Shown here piece by piece: positions 41,094-49,575 of a DNA stretch of 64,000 nt; position 1 is the first letter of the stretch; each line of letters opens with the position of its first letter. The DNA is from Pseudomonadota bacterium (GTDB lineage Bacteria; Pseudomonadota; Gammaproteobacteria; Steroidobacterales; Steroidobacteraceae), in assembly GCA_016720075.1 (NCBI GenBank), contig JADJXW010000002.1, positions 248,001 through 312,000 of the forward strand. The letters run 5' to 3'. The notes beneath the pieces are model-generated. The model worked only from the letters and a program-made list of their open reading frames with translations, did not search any database and was not told the origin of the DNA. The position numbers and the translations under genes were made by a program.

Positions 41094-41843
41094 CTAGGGA
41101 ACCTTCGCGCCCTTCTTCTCAGCCAGCATGTCGATGCGATCGCGCCAGACTTCTTCATTGCACTCATAAGGCAGCAGGTGCCCGTTTGGCACCTGCGCCC
41201 AGCGGCGCGTGAACTTCAACGGTTCGGTGTAGAACTTCGGATCGATCATCGTCACTTCCGCCGCCAGGAGGCGCCTCCCCTGCGCGTCAACGCCATCCAG
41301 CCGGTAACGCTCGACGATGCGCGCCTCTTCCGAATGCGGTGTCGTGCGCTGGTCAAGCTGCTCCACCAGGTTTTTCGTTTCCACCACCAGCACGTCACCT
41401 TCCCACCGGCCGGCGGAATAGCCCGTGCGCCCCGGCACGCGATCCTGTTCAGGCGCGTTGCGCTCACCGAAGTACACCCGCCTGGTTTCGCCGTGCAGTT
41501 CGTAAATGATGGTGATCTGCTCCGGCCGCTGGATGATCTCGAAGGGATACCCACCCGCGCCGAGCATCGCGGCCGGCATGCCAGCGCCGAGACACACTCC
41601 TCCGGGCGTATCGCCAGTTTCCGCCACCAGCCTGTTCCAGGCATCAAAGCGCTGCTGGGTTTGCGGGTGCAGCGGCAACTTCGGAATGGCCGATCCGAAC
41701 GAAGTGCGATTGCCCGCGCCGTCGGCCGTCGTCCATACGCCAGTCAGGTCCGGCGGTGCCGCGGCAGCCGGCAGTCTCTGAGCGCAGAACATCGACGCCA
41801 TCAGCGCCACGGTCGCCGTGCATGTGACTTGAAGAATCTTCAT
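41094..41843 (-). CDS. Exported hypothetical protein, paralog 3 of 3
   Basis: 249 residues; ATG 41843 overlaps the stop of the formylglycine-generating-like gene by four bases. The signal peptide ends near AAAA. Motifs in order: DLTGVWTTADG, GVCLGAGMPAAMLGAGGYPFEIIQRPEQITIIYEL, SAGRWEGDVLVVETKNL, MIDPKFYTEPLKFTRRWAQV and the late YECNEEVWRD. The tandem set has diverged, so the copies probably bind different ligands or have split roles. A 110-bp gap separates it from paralog 2 and includes an AT-rich stretch. Confidence 0.82.
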   Translation of the reverse strand: MKILQVTCTATVALMASMFCAQRLPAAAAPPDLTGVWTTADGAGNRTSFGSAIPKLPLHPQTQQRFDAWNRLVAETGDTPGGVCLGAGMPAAMLGAGGYPFEIIQRPEQITIIYELHGETRRVYFGERNAPEQDRVPGRTGYSAGRWEGDVLVVETKNLVEQLDQRTTPHSEEARIVERYRLDGVDAQGRRLLAAEVTMIDPKFYTEPLKFTRRWAQVPNGHLLPYECNEEVWRDRIDMLAEKKGAKVP

Positions 41844-42748
41844 AGCGTCTTTGCCACTCTGAACCCCAGGTAGTTTCGCCCGCGCGTGGTGGCGGCATAC
41901 GGCGCGCCGCGCCTTGCCGATCGTTGCATGTAGGGATTGCTGGTGAATGTGCCATTGCGGAACACGCGCACGGAACAGTCGCCCTCGGTGCTGGCGCTGC
42001 CATCGACTGGCGCATGCGCCATGTCAGCCTCGTAGCAGTCCTGCGTCCATTCGAACACATTGCCATGCATGTCATGGAGGCCCCAGGCGTTGGGCGGGAA
42101 CGAGCCCACCGGCGCGGTTTCGTCGCCGAACACATCCTTGCCCTCGGTGTAGGGGCCGCGTTCACCATGTCCCCGCATGCCGAAATTGCCGCGGTCGTAG
42201 TCGATGGCGTCGCCCCAGGGGAATGCGGTGCTGGAACCCGCGCGAGCAGCGTATTCCCATTCCGCCTCGGAAGGCAGCCGATAGGCATCATCGCTGCCGG
42301 TTTTCCAGTTGAGCCAGCCCACGAAGCGCTGCGCGTCATGCCAGCTCATTCCCACCGCGGGTCGGTTGCCCCGGCCATGGTCCCTGTAGTCCTTGATGCG
42401 GGTGCCATCCGGGTTGGTCCGCAGCGCGATGTCGATGGCCTCGGCCTCGCACCAGTTGTCGCGCGCACATGCTTCCCACTGGTTCCATGTCGCTGCCTTG
42501 GTTGCGATGGCGAAGCTGCGGGTGAGGGTGACGCGATGCTGGGGTTCATCGGGATCGCGTTCCGGTTCGCTGGCGGGGGAACCCATCAGGAACGTGCCGG
42601 CTGGCAACACCACCAGCTCTGGGCAATTGCGGCACTCCTGGATGCGGGCGCCGGGTTTCGGCTGCCTGCCAGCGGCCGAGGCAACCGGCGCGATCAGCAC
42701 CGCCACGACCACCAGGAAACCAAGACCGAACCCACGGGATGTGATCAT
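41840..42748 (-). CDS. Formylglycine-generating-enzyme-like (SUMF1/EgtB fold) exported protein
   Basis: 302 residues with signal peptide to about residue 26. The fold is clear: LVVLPAGTFLMGSPASEPERDPDEPQHRV near residue 45, WNQWEACARDN, VGMSWHDAQRFVGWLNWKTG, YRLPSEAEWEYAARAG, DMHGNVFEWTQDCY and the end YLGFRVAKTL. The copper-binding cysteine pair of true sulfatase-activating enzymes cannot be identified with certainty; the usual C-terminal RGG(S/A)W site reads RNGTF. It might activate, bind or present a ligand for the paralogs downstream, with which it is translationally coupled. No sulfatase gene is in view. Confidence 0.9.
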   Translation of the reverse strand: MITSRGFGLGFLVVVAVLIAPVASAAGRQPKPGARIQECRNCPELVVLPAGTFLMGSPASEPERDPDEPQHRVTLTRSFAIATKAATWNQWEACARDNWCEAEAIDIALRTNPDGTRIKDYRDHGRGNRPAVGMSWHDAQRFVGWLNWKTGSDDAYRLPSEAEWEYAARAGSSTAFPWGDAIDYDRGNFGMRGHGERGPYTEGKDVFGDETAPVGSFPPNAWGLHDMHGNVFEWTQDCYEADMAHAPVDGSASTEGDCSVRVFRNGTFTSNPYMQRSARRGAPYAATTRGRNYLGFRVAKTL

Positions 42749-42810
42749 TGCGTTACCCCCCCCTTGTTGCGCTGCCTGCCAGCTTCATCCGGATCGGCGA
42801 CGCAGCGCTA

Positions 42811-43068
42811 TCAAACCCCGGCCAGGGTCTTTCTGAAAATCTGGTAGGCCAAGACCGAATAGACCACACCGCCCAGCGGAAACCCCGCAAGAATGGCCAT
42901 GACGCTGTTGGATGTGAATGCACCCAGCAGCGTCGTGGGCCAGTCGACCACCCGGCCCAGCACGCCGAATCCCGCCTGGGTTGCGAGCAGGGCTGCCACC
43001 TGCAGCGCGCCCGCGAAGCCGAAGCCGGCTGCCACCGAAACGACCTTGATCCGCGTCTGATGTCGCAT
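42811..43068 (-). CDS. Small membrane protein, unknown
   Basis: 85 residues from ATG 43068. Two or three hydrophobic segments: VVSVAAGFGFAGALQVAALLA, and AFTSNSVMAILAGFPLGGVVYSVLAYQIF. The start is basic (MRHQTRIK) and the end is IFRKTLAGV. No family is recognised. It stands 62 bases from the formylglycine-generating-like gene and is divergent from the diguanylate cyclase; the spacing gives no clear operon. Coding is supported by its start and the reading-frame codon bias only. Confidence 0.6.
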   Translation of the reverse strand: MRHQTRIKVVSVAAGFGFAGALQVAALLATQAGFGVLGRVVDWPTTLLGAFTSNSVMAILAGFPLGGVVYSVLAYQIFRKTLAGV

Positions 43069-43147
43069 TGCGCAGCAGCATACCTCGGCTCAAGTTCCGC
43101 AGGCTGGCGCCGATAGCCACTGTGAACGCCCCGCTGGGCGCCCCGAC

Positions 43148-44269
43148 ATGCCCACTGCCACCACCTCGAACCCTACCCCCCGCAGCCACAGGCTGTGGTC
43201 CAATCCGGAGTTCGTGCAGGCCGTGGCGCGACTGGTGATCGTCGGCTGCGCGATCACCTATTCCTTTTCCGAGTTCGGCGCCGAGCATGCACCCTCGCCC
43301 CGGAACTTCGTGCTCGGAAAATGGGTTTCGGTGCTGGCCGGCATAGGCGCCGCGCTGATCTTTCTCTGGACGATGCGCTTCTCCGCTCCGTCGGTGACGC
43401 GGCGCCTGATCGGCATCACGCACGACACGCTGGCCATCTCGCTCGCCATGTACCTGGGAGTGGATTCCAATGCCATCTTTGGCGTGGTCTACCTGATCAT
43501 GATCGTCGGCAACGGATTTCGTTTCGGCGCGACCTACATGGGCTACGCGACCGCCTGCTCGATGCTGGGCTTCGGCGTGGTGCACCAGCTGAGCCCCTAC
43601 TGGCAGGCCAATCCAACGCTGAGCTTCTATGTCGCCGCCGTGCTGGTGGTCGTGCCGGGCTACATGTATGGCCTGCTCAGATCACTGCACAAGGCGCGCG
43701 CCGAACTTGAACAGCGCGCCAACCACGATCACCTGACCGGCCTGATGAACCGGGCCGCGATGGAGCAGAAGATCCTCGACACGGTCCACGGCCGCCCACA
43801 CGGGCACGCGCTTCTGTACATGGACCTGGATCGCTTCAAGCATGTGAACGACAACGCCGGTCACGCGGCGGGCGACCACCTGCTCAGGCAGATCGCGCAT
43901 GTCATCCGGCGCAATGTCCGCGATCGGGATCTGTGCGCGCGCCTGGGCGGTGACGAGTTCTGCGTGCTGCTGATCGACAGCGGCATGGACACCGCTGCAC
44001 AGACTGCCGAGCGTATCCGCGACCAGGTGGAGAAGTTCCAGCTCGTGTGGGGCGGACGCGCGTACCGGGTGGGCACGAGCATCGGCGTGGCCGCCAGCGA
44101 CTCGGTGCAGGATGGCCAGTCCCTGCTGCGCCTGGCCGATGCGGCCTGCTACGCCGCCAAGAACCAGGGCCGCAACAGCGTGCACGTGGTGGGCACGCAC
44201 CAGCGAATCACCGACACTGGTCTGCTGCGCCAGCTGCCAGCCGAAGGACAGGAACGCGCCGCCACCTAA
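43148..44269 (+). CDS. Membrane-bound diguanylate cyclase (GGDEF)
   Basis: 373 residues. About five to six membrane helices cover residues 25-180 (a MASE-like sensor with no recognised name), then a short linker and a GGDEF domain (about 195-355). The active motif is RLGGDEFCVLL, and an RDRD inhibitory (I) site lies five residues before it, so product inhibition is likely. DHLTGLMNRAAMEQ, DLDRFKHVNDNAGHAAGD, and ADAACYAAKNQGRN are further signatures. It makes c-di-GMP; the HD-GYP protein at 22-23 kb could remove it. No EAL domain is present. Confidence 0.95.
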   Translation: MPTATTSNPTPRSHRLWSNPEFVQAVARLVIVGCAITYSFSEFGAEHAPSPRNFVLGKWVSVLAGIGAALIFLWTMRFSAPSVTRRLIGITHDTLAISLAMYLGVDSNAIFGVVYLIMIVGNGFRFGATYMGYATACSMLGFGVVHQLSPYWQANPTLSFYVAAVLVVVPGYMYGLLRSLHKARAELEQRANHDHLTGLMNRAAMEQKILDTVHGRPHGHALLYMDLDRFKHVNDNAGHAAGDHLLRQIAHVIRRNVRDRDLCARLGGDEFCVLLIDSGMDTAAQTAERIRDQVEKFQLVWGGRAYRVGTSIGVAASDSVQDGQSLLRLADAACYAAKNQGRNSVHVVGTHQRITDTGLLRQLPAEGQERAAT

Positions 44270-44287
44270 GTAACGGCGGCGGCGCCC

Positions 44288-45490
44288 TTATTGCGCCTGG
44301 GTCACGGTTGCGGAAAGTGACTGCTTGAACCCTTCCCATTCCTCGGCGGTCAGTGCTGCCGTGAACGTCGGCGGCTTCGCCGGTATGCGATCCAGGATCT
44401 TCAGCGCCCGCTCCTCGGAGCCAGGGTGCGTGCGCGCCAGCGCCGTCAGCGGCAGCGAGCCCCCGTCTGCCATGGAGGCCAGGAAATTCGCGAACGACGT
44501 CGGATTGATCCCGGCCTCCAGCAGCCAGTCGACGGCCGCGCGGTCGGCTTCGGACTCCATGTTGCGATCATAGGAAAGCGACACCATCCGGCGAAACAGC
44601 AGCAGCGCCTGCTCGGCATTCGTGCCCATCAACACCGAAAGCCCGATCTCCCGCAGCAGTTTGCTGCGCACATGTCCGCGCTCGGCATGCGCCAGCTCGT
44701 GTGCCAGCACGCCCGTCAGCGCATCGGCATCGGGAGCGGCGAACACCAGACCTGCGTTCACGATGATATGGCCACCGGGCAACGTCGCCGCGTTCACGGC
44801 CATGTCGCGCACCAGGTGGATGCGATACTCGGCACACTCCAGGCGAGCGCCATCGCAGATCCGGCCCAGCATCTTGCGCACCGTGGCTTCCATCTGCGGG
44901 TCGCGAACGGTCTGCTGGTCGGAATCGAGCGCATCTTCGACCAGGTCGTCGATCTTCGCCTCCAGGCGCCCCTCCACCTTCTCGGTGTGGAATACGCCGG
45001 TCCAGGGGATGCGGGTCATCCCGGCCATCGCCACCACGATGACCACCGGCATAACCACTGCCGGAAGGATCGACTTTGCCCAGCTCGCCTTTCCCAGCAG
45101 CGCATCGACGATGGGCGCGATGCTCCACCAGCGCACATCCACGCCCTGGCGCGTCCTCACGGCCGCATAAATGGAAGCGATGAGCTCCGCGACATTCAGC
45201 CCGATCATCACGAGCCCCCAGCCGACGTAGAAGTCGTCCAGCTCGCGGCGACCGAACAGCAGCGAAATGGTCATCCACATGAAGGTGGAATTGATCGGGA
45301 TCAGCAGCAGCTGCCCCACCAGCGCCTGAGTGGAATGCCAGCGGGAAAAAGGGGCGCTGCGACGCGCGCCAAAGAAGAATATGACCGAGGCCAGCAGGTT
45401 CAGGATGGGAAGGGGCGCGCCCCCGACCAGCAGGACCAGCGACAGCAAATAGGCGTTCGATGCGCTTTCGGCTTCGTCGTCAGCGATCAC
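44288..45490 (-). CDS. M48-family membrane metalloprotease
   Basis: 400 residues from GTG 45490, one base after the DUF2752 stop; the longer frame is rejected. Four or more helices in the first 150 residues (LLSLVLLVGGAPLPILNLLASVIFFFG and others), then the protease domain with HELAHAERGHV (His264, His268), and MESEADRAAVDWLLEAG for the third ligand. The C-terminal end has ALARTHPGSEERALKIL. It resembles bepA/OMA1-type M48 proteases fused to a membrane domain, which act on misfolded envelope proteins. It appears to be in one operon with DUF2752 and TM2 genes. Confidence 0.88.
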   Translation of the reverse strand: MIADDEAESASNAYLLSLVLLVGGAPLPILNLLASVIFFFGARRSAPFSRWHSTQALVGQLLLIPINSTFMWMTISLLFGRRELDDFYVGWGLVMIGLNVAELIASIYAAVRTRQGVDVRWWSIAPIVDALLGKASWAKSILPAVVMPVVIVVAMAGMTRIPWTGVFHTEKVEGRLEAKIDDLVEDALDSDQQTVRDPQMEATVRKMLGRICDGARLECAEYRIHLVRDMAVNAATLPGGHIIVNAGLVFAAPDADALTGVLAHELAHAERGHVRSKLLREIGLSVLMGTNAEQALLLFRRMVSLSYDRNMESEADRAAVDWLLEAGINPTSFANFLASMADGGSLPLTALARTHPGSEERALKILDRIPAKPPTFTAALTAEEWEGFKQSLSATVTQAQ

Positions 45491-45491
45491 T

Positions 45492-45905
45492 TCAGAGTCC
45501 TTTCGAAAGGGTCCATATCCAGTTGCCGGCCAGCAGCCCGACACCGGCAATCGCAACCGGCGGTCGCCGCGCGAAGGCCTCTGCGCTGCGCCAGGTGCGC
45601 AGCAACCGGTCGGAACCGGTTGCCAGATCCCGGAGCATCAGCCCCAGCGCGAGCGCGCCCACGGCAAACGTCACCAGTCCAATGGGGTTGTACTGCAGGG
45701 GATTCCTGCCCTCGAACAGCGCCAGCACCGCGCGCGTGCTCCCGCAGGCCGGACAGGCGAAACCCGTGGCCAGCTTGAACGGACAGATCGTGCTGCCGCT
45801 GCCCGCGGCACTGGCACATACCAGCCACGCTCCGCCAGCGGCGCCCAGGGCTGCGACGCCGGCGTAGAGGCGGTTCCTAGATGAGAGTGGCAACGAACTT
45901 GTCAT
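45492..45905 (-). CDS. DUF2752 membrane protein
   Basis: 137 residues from ATG 45905. The family signature CPFKLATGFACPACGSTRAVLALFEG is at residues 41-66, with CPxCGxxR likely binding metal or making a disulfide. Four hydrophobic segments are visible. DUF2752 members are small inner-membrane proteins often found beside TM2 or DUF4870 proteins, as here. It overlaps the TM2 gene upstream by 29 bases, and its stop is followed by the GTG of the M48 protease after one base. The function is unknown. Confidence 0.85.
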   Translation of the reverse strand: MTSSLPLSSRNRLYAGVAALGAAGGAWLVCASAAGSGSTICPFKLATGFACPACGSTRAVLALFEGRNPLQYNPIGLVTFAVGALALGLMLRDLATGSDRLLRTWRSAEAFARRPPVAIAGVGLLAGNWIWTLSKGL

Positions 45906-46215
45906 GGTTGCGCTGACGCGCCAGGCCCATGATCAGGAACCAGTCGACGATGGTCCAGATGCCCAGGCCACCGCAGGTGAGCAGCTTGGCGATGCCGAGA
46001 CCGGTGTCGCCGATGTAGAAGCGATCGATGCCCAGCGAGCCGATCAGCACCGAAATGATGATGGCAGTGGTCGGGCTCTTGAACTGGAAGCTCTGCACCG
46101 TGGCGAAGCGGTCATCGGGCATCGACACCAGCCGCTGCCGGATGCTGGGCAGCGACATGCTCGGGAAGTTGCTGTTGTTGATCATCATGAACATGTCGAC
46201 TTTGCTTTCTTCCAC
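45877..46215 (-). CDS. TM2-domain membrane protein
   Basis: 112 residues from GTG 46215 with AGGGAG eight bases upstream. After a polar N-terminus (about 55 residues) the TM2 domain has two helices: TAIIISVLIGSLGIDRFYIGD, GLGIAKLLTCGGLGIWTIVDWFLI. The GxDRFYxG and GxGxxKLxTxGGxGIWxxxDW signature is complete. TM2 proteins span the membrane with a short loop; roles range from signalling to coupling to proteases. The end ARQRNHDKFVATLI is cytoplasmic. It is the first gene of a three-gene operon with DUF2752 and M48 protease, which hints at a membrane-quality system. Confidence 0.85.
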   Translation of the reverse strand: MEESKVDMFMMINNSNFPSMSLPSIRQRLVSMPDDRFATVQSFQFKSPTTAIIISVLIGSLGIDRFYIGDTGLGIAKLLTCGGLGIWTIVDWFLIMGLARQRNHDKFVATLI

Positions 46216-46296
46216 GTGCCTGGCTCCCTGTGAATGCCGTGTTGTTGTGTGTCGTCTTCCGGACGGGCGAGTCTGTTCGCAGTGCGGGCCGGCTGT

Positions 46297-46318
46297 CCAG
46301 TCCGGGTGCCCGAACTGG
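46297..46318. promoter_or_regulatory. Inverted repeat in the TM2/DUF1800 divergent region
   Basis: CCAGT, C, CGGG, TG, CCCG, A, ACTGG forms a dyad with one mismatch at the C/A pair between two stems. It sits in the 189-bp space between divergent genes. Confidence 0.3.
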
Positions 46319-46404
46319 GCCCTATGGTGCCCAAACCGCGACTGAAGTAGTGTCAACCGATGGTAGGCAAGGACGTTGCAACCCGGGAAGGACCGGGAGT
46401 GAGC

Positions 46405-48153
46405 ATGCGAGCGCAATCTGCGGCGACAGCTGCATGGGTCATGGCAGCGATGCTGTTGCTTGCAGGCTGCGGCGGCAGTGGGTCCAGCGGCAGTCCTCCG
46501 CCACAGCCACCCCCGCCCCCGCCTTCCGCGCCGGCCGTCACGCGGGAAGAGGCCTTCCGCTTCCTCAGCCAGTCCACGATGGGTGCGACCGAATCCGAGT
46601 CGGCGCGACTGATCGCGCTGGGGGACTCCACCAACGCCTACTCCCGCTGGATCGACGCGGAACTGGCGAAACCCGCTTCGTTGCTGCTGCCAGCAGTGGA
46701 GTCCGCCTATCCGAATCCGGTGCCAGTGGGTTTCAACATCGGCTCGCTGAACGCACCGCGCATTGAAAGGTGGTTCGGGAACTCTCTCACCGGCACCGAC
46801 CAGCTGCGCCAGCGCGTGGCCTGGGCTCTGTCGCAGATCTTCGTCGTGTCCCAGGTTGGCGCGCTGCAGAACCTGCCCAATGCCACGGCCGACTTCCACG
46901 ACATGCTCGCGCGCAACGCGTTCGGGGATTTCCGCAAGCTGCTGGAGGACGTGACGCTCCACCCGGCAATGGGCGTGTACCTGTCCATGCTGGGCAACCA
47001 GAAGGCCGTGGCCGGCACGAACCTGCGCCCAGACGAGAACTACGCCCGCGAAGTGATGCAGCTGATGTCCATCGGACTGGTGGAGTTGAACCTGGACGGC
47101 ACGGTCAGGCTCGACGCCAATGGCCAGCCGATTCCCACCTACGACCAGTCGATCATCGAGGGATTCGCGCGCGTGTTCACCGGCTGGACCTGGACCTGCC
47201 AGACCACTCTGCCCGGTTGCACCTTCAACAACGCCCGGCCCCAGCTCGCCCCGGTTGCCGGCTACAACCAGGTGCTGCCCATGCGCCTGTATCCGGCGCA
47301 GCATGAAACCGGCGCCAAGAAACTGCTGTCCGGAGTCACGCTGCCCGCCAACCAGACCGGTGATCGGGATCTGCAGGATGCACTCGACAACATCGTCGCG
47401 CATCCGAACGTGGCGCCATTCATTTCAAGGCAACTCATCCAGAAGCTGGTAACCAGCAATCCGTCGGCCGCCTACGTGCAGAGGGTCGCTCAGGTGTTCA
47501 GCAATGACGGCAGCGGCCGACGCGGCAACCTGGCGCAGGTGGTTCGCGCCATCCTGCTCGACGCCGAAGCGCGCCCTGCATCCAGTGCGGCCTCGCCGCC
47601 GGTGGCGCCCGGCAAGGTGAAGGAGCCGCTGCTGCGGCTGACACAGTTCTGGCGCGCCTACGGCGCACGCGCCGCCAGCGGCCGTTTTGGTGTCGGTCGC
47701 AATTTCCCCGGTGGCGTCAGCGCGGTGTTCGGTCAGGGTCCCGGGCAATCGCCGTCGGTATTCAATTTCTTCAGCCCCGGTTACGCCCCGCCCGGTGAAA
47801 TCCAGGCGCAGGGCATGGTGTCGCCGGAAATGCAGCTGGCCACCGAATACCTGAACACGCAGACGACGAACTATTTCTGGACCCAGGCGAACTCCCGCAC
47901 CGTAACCCAGGCCCCCACGCTCAATGCCGATGACATGTTCATCGACACCACGGAAGAGATCGCGTTAGCAGCGGATTCCGAGGCGCTGGTCAATCGCGTG
48001 GCCGAGCGGCTGCTGGGCAGCGCGGCGAGGATGTCTCCCGTGCTGAAGGCGCAGGCCAAGGCGCAGGTCGAGCGTTCAACCAACATGAACACCCGCGTCG
48101 CCGATGCGGTCTACCTGATTGCCGTCTCACCCGAATACGTCCTGCAGCGATGA
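46405..48153 (+). CDS. DUF1800-family exported lipoprotein
   Basis: 582 residues from ATG 46405 with a GGGAGTGAGC ribosome site. The lipobox VMAAMLLLAGC leaves Cys near residue 21, followed by a Gly/Ser/Pro-rich linker. The DUF1800 domain starts AVTREEAFRFLSQSTMGATE and has the RQRVAWALSQIFVVSQ segment, the NYAREVMQLMSIGLVELN helix, ARVFTGWTWTCQ and PFISRQLIQKLVTSNPSAAYVQRVA, all typical. The family is always paired with DUF1501, as here by an ATGA overlap, and is thought to work in the envelope, but the function is unknown. Confidence 0.92.
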   Translation: MRAQSAATAAWVMAAMLLLAGCGGSGSSGSPPPQPPPPPPSAPAVTREEAFRFLSQSTMGATESESARLIALGDSTNAYSRWIDAELAKPASLLLPAVESAYPNPVPVGFNIGSLNAPRIERWFGNSLTGTDQLRQRVAWALSQIFVVSQVGALQNLPNATADFHDMLARNAFGDFRKLLEDVTLHPAMGVYLSMLGNQKAVAGTNLRPDENYAREVMQLMSIGLVELNLDGTVRLDANGQPIPTYDQSIIEGFARVFTGWTWTCQTTLPGCTFNNARPQLAPVAGYNQVLPMRLYPAQHETGAKKLLSGVTLPANQTGDRDLQDALDNIVAHPNVAPFISRQLIQKLVTSNPSAAYVQRVAQVFSNDGSGRRGNLAQVVRAILLDAEARPASSAASPPVAPGKVKEPLLRLTQFWRAYGARAASGRFGVGRNFPGGVSAVFGQGPGQSPSVFNFFSPGYAPPGEIQAQGMVSPEMQLATEYLNTQTTNYFWTQANSRTVTQAPTLNADDMFIDTTEEIALAADSEALVNRVAERLLGSAARMSPVLKAQAKAQVERSTNMNTRVADAVYLIAVSPEYVLQR

Positions 48154-49550
48154 ACACACGACGCCGATTCATGAAAGCAGCAGCGGCCGGCGGGCTGGCC
48201 TATGCCTTCGGCCGCACCGCGGGCACCGTGCACGCCCAGAGCCTGGGAGTCGGCGGATTCAACGACTACAAGGCGCTGGTCTGCGTGTTCCTCGCCGGCG
48301 GCAATGACTGCTGGAACATGGTGGTGCCCACCAGCACCGCCGAGTACAACGCTTATTCCCGTTCGCGGGGCGGCGAGGCGGGCGTGGGTTCGGGACTCGC
48401 CATACCGCAGGCCTCACTGCTGCCCATCAGCCCGCAGAACGCCAATCTCAATGGCGTGACCTTCGGCCTGCATCCGTCGATGACCGGCCTGCAGGGGCTG
48501 TTCAACTCCGCCCAGGCAGCCGTGGTGGCCAATATCGGTCCGCTGATCCGGCCGACCACGAAGGCCCAGTACCAGACTCCGGGCTGGGAATTACCTCCCC
48601 AACTGTTCTCCCACAACGACCAGCAGGATCAGTGGCACACGCTGCGTGGCAGGCAGCTGGTCAAGACCGGCTGGGGCGGACGCGTCGCGGATGCGCTGCT
48701 GTCGCAGACCGGTTCACAGCAACTGCCGCTGGCGGTGTCGCTGGCGGGCCAGACGCTGTTCGAGGCTGGCTCCGCGGCTCGCCCGTACGTGATGGGCCCG
48801 ACGGGCGCCGCGAACTTCGCCGGGTTCGGCACCGGCGCGGTGGCGCTGGCCCGTCGCCAGGCCTTCCAGGCCGTGCTCGACGCCACGGTCACCTCCACAT
48901 CCAACACCGTCTACGAGCGCGCCTATGCCACCGTGCAGGCCAGCGCCTTGCAGTTTTCAGATCGGGTCAACACGGCACTGGGACAGGCTGTCTCGTTCAC
49001 TTCCCTGCCCGACACCGGCGTGACGCTGTCGTCACTGTCGACGCAGCTGCGCACGGTGGCCAAGATGATCTCCGTGCGCAGCCAGCTTGCGATGTCACGA
49101 CAGATCTTCTTCGTGCAGATCGGCGGCTTCGACACGCACGACGATCTGGTCACGTTGCAGCCGAACCTGCTCGGCGATGTCAGCAACTCCATCAAGGCGT
49201 TCTACGATGCGCTGGTGGAAATGGGCATGGGTTCGGCCGTCACGCTGTTCACGCATTCGGACTTCGGCCGCACGCTCACCTCCAACGGGGATGGTTCCGA
49301 TCATGCCTGGGGCGGCATCCAGTTCGTGGTTGGCGGCGCCGTGCGGGGCGCCACGCTCTATGGCGACTACCCGCTGCTGGAAATCGGCAGTGCGCTGGAC
49401 GTGGGTGGCGGGCGTTTCATTCCTTCGGTCTCCGTCGACCAGTACGCCGCGACGCTCGCCAGCTGGTTTGGCGTGGCCGATGGCGACCTGCCCGTCGTTT
49501 CGCCAAATATCGGCAACTTCAGTCAGCGCAATCTCGGCTTCATGCTCTGA
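48150..49550 (+). CDS. DUF1501-family Tat-exported protein
   Basis: 466 residues; ATG 48150 overlaps the DUF1800 stop in an ATGA junction. The Tat signal TRRRFMKAAAAGGLAYAFGR is at residues 3-22. The family features are KALVCVFLAGGNDCWNMVVP, LFSHNDQQDQWHT, FFVQIGGFDTHDDLVTLQPNLLGDV and VTLFTHSDFGRTLTSNGDGSDHAWGG, with the aspartates and histidines of an alkaline-phosphatase-like fold. The pair with DUF1800 points to one envelope enzyme or complex; the substrate is unknown. Confidence 0.92.
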   Translation: MNTRRRFMKAAAAGGLAYAFGRTAGTVHAQSLGVGGFNDYKALVCVFLAGGNDCWNMVVPTSTAEYNAYSRSRGGEAGVGSGLAIPQASLLPISPQNANLNGVTFGLHPSMTGLQGLFNSAQAAVVANIGPLIRPTTKAQYQTPGWELPPQLFSHNDQQDQWHTLRGRQLVKTGWGGRVADALLSQTGSQQLPLAVSLAGQTLFEAGSAARPYVMGPTGAANFAGFGTGAVALARRQAFQAVLDATVTSTSNTVYERAYATVQASALQFSDRVNTALGQAVSFTSLPDTGVTLSSLSTQLRTVAKMISVRSQLAMSRQIFFVQIGGFDTHDDLVTLQPNLLGDVSNSIKAFYDALVEMGMGSAVTLFTHSDFGRTLTSNGDGSDHAWGGIQFVVGGAVRGATLYGDYPLLEIGSALDVGGGRFIPSVSVDQYAATLASWFGVADGDLPVVSPNIGNFSQRNLGFML

Positions 49551-49575
49551 CGCGGCCCGCTGCCGATCGCCTGCG

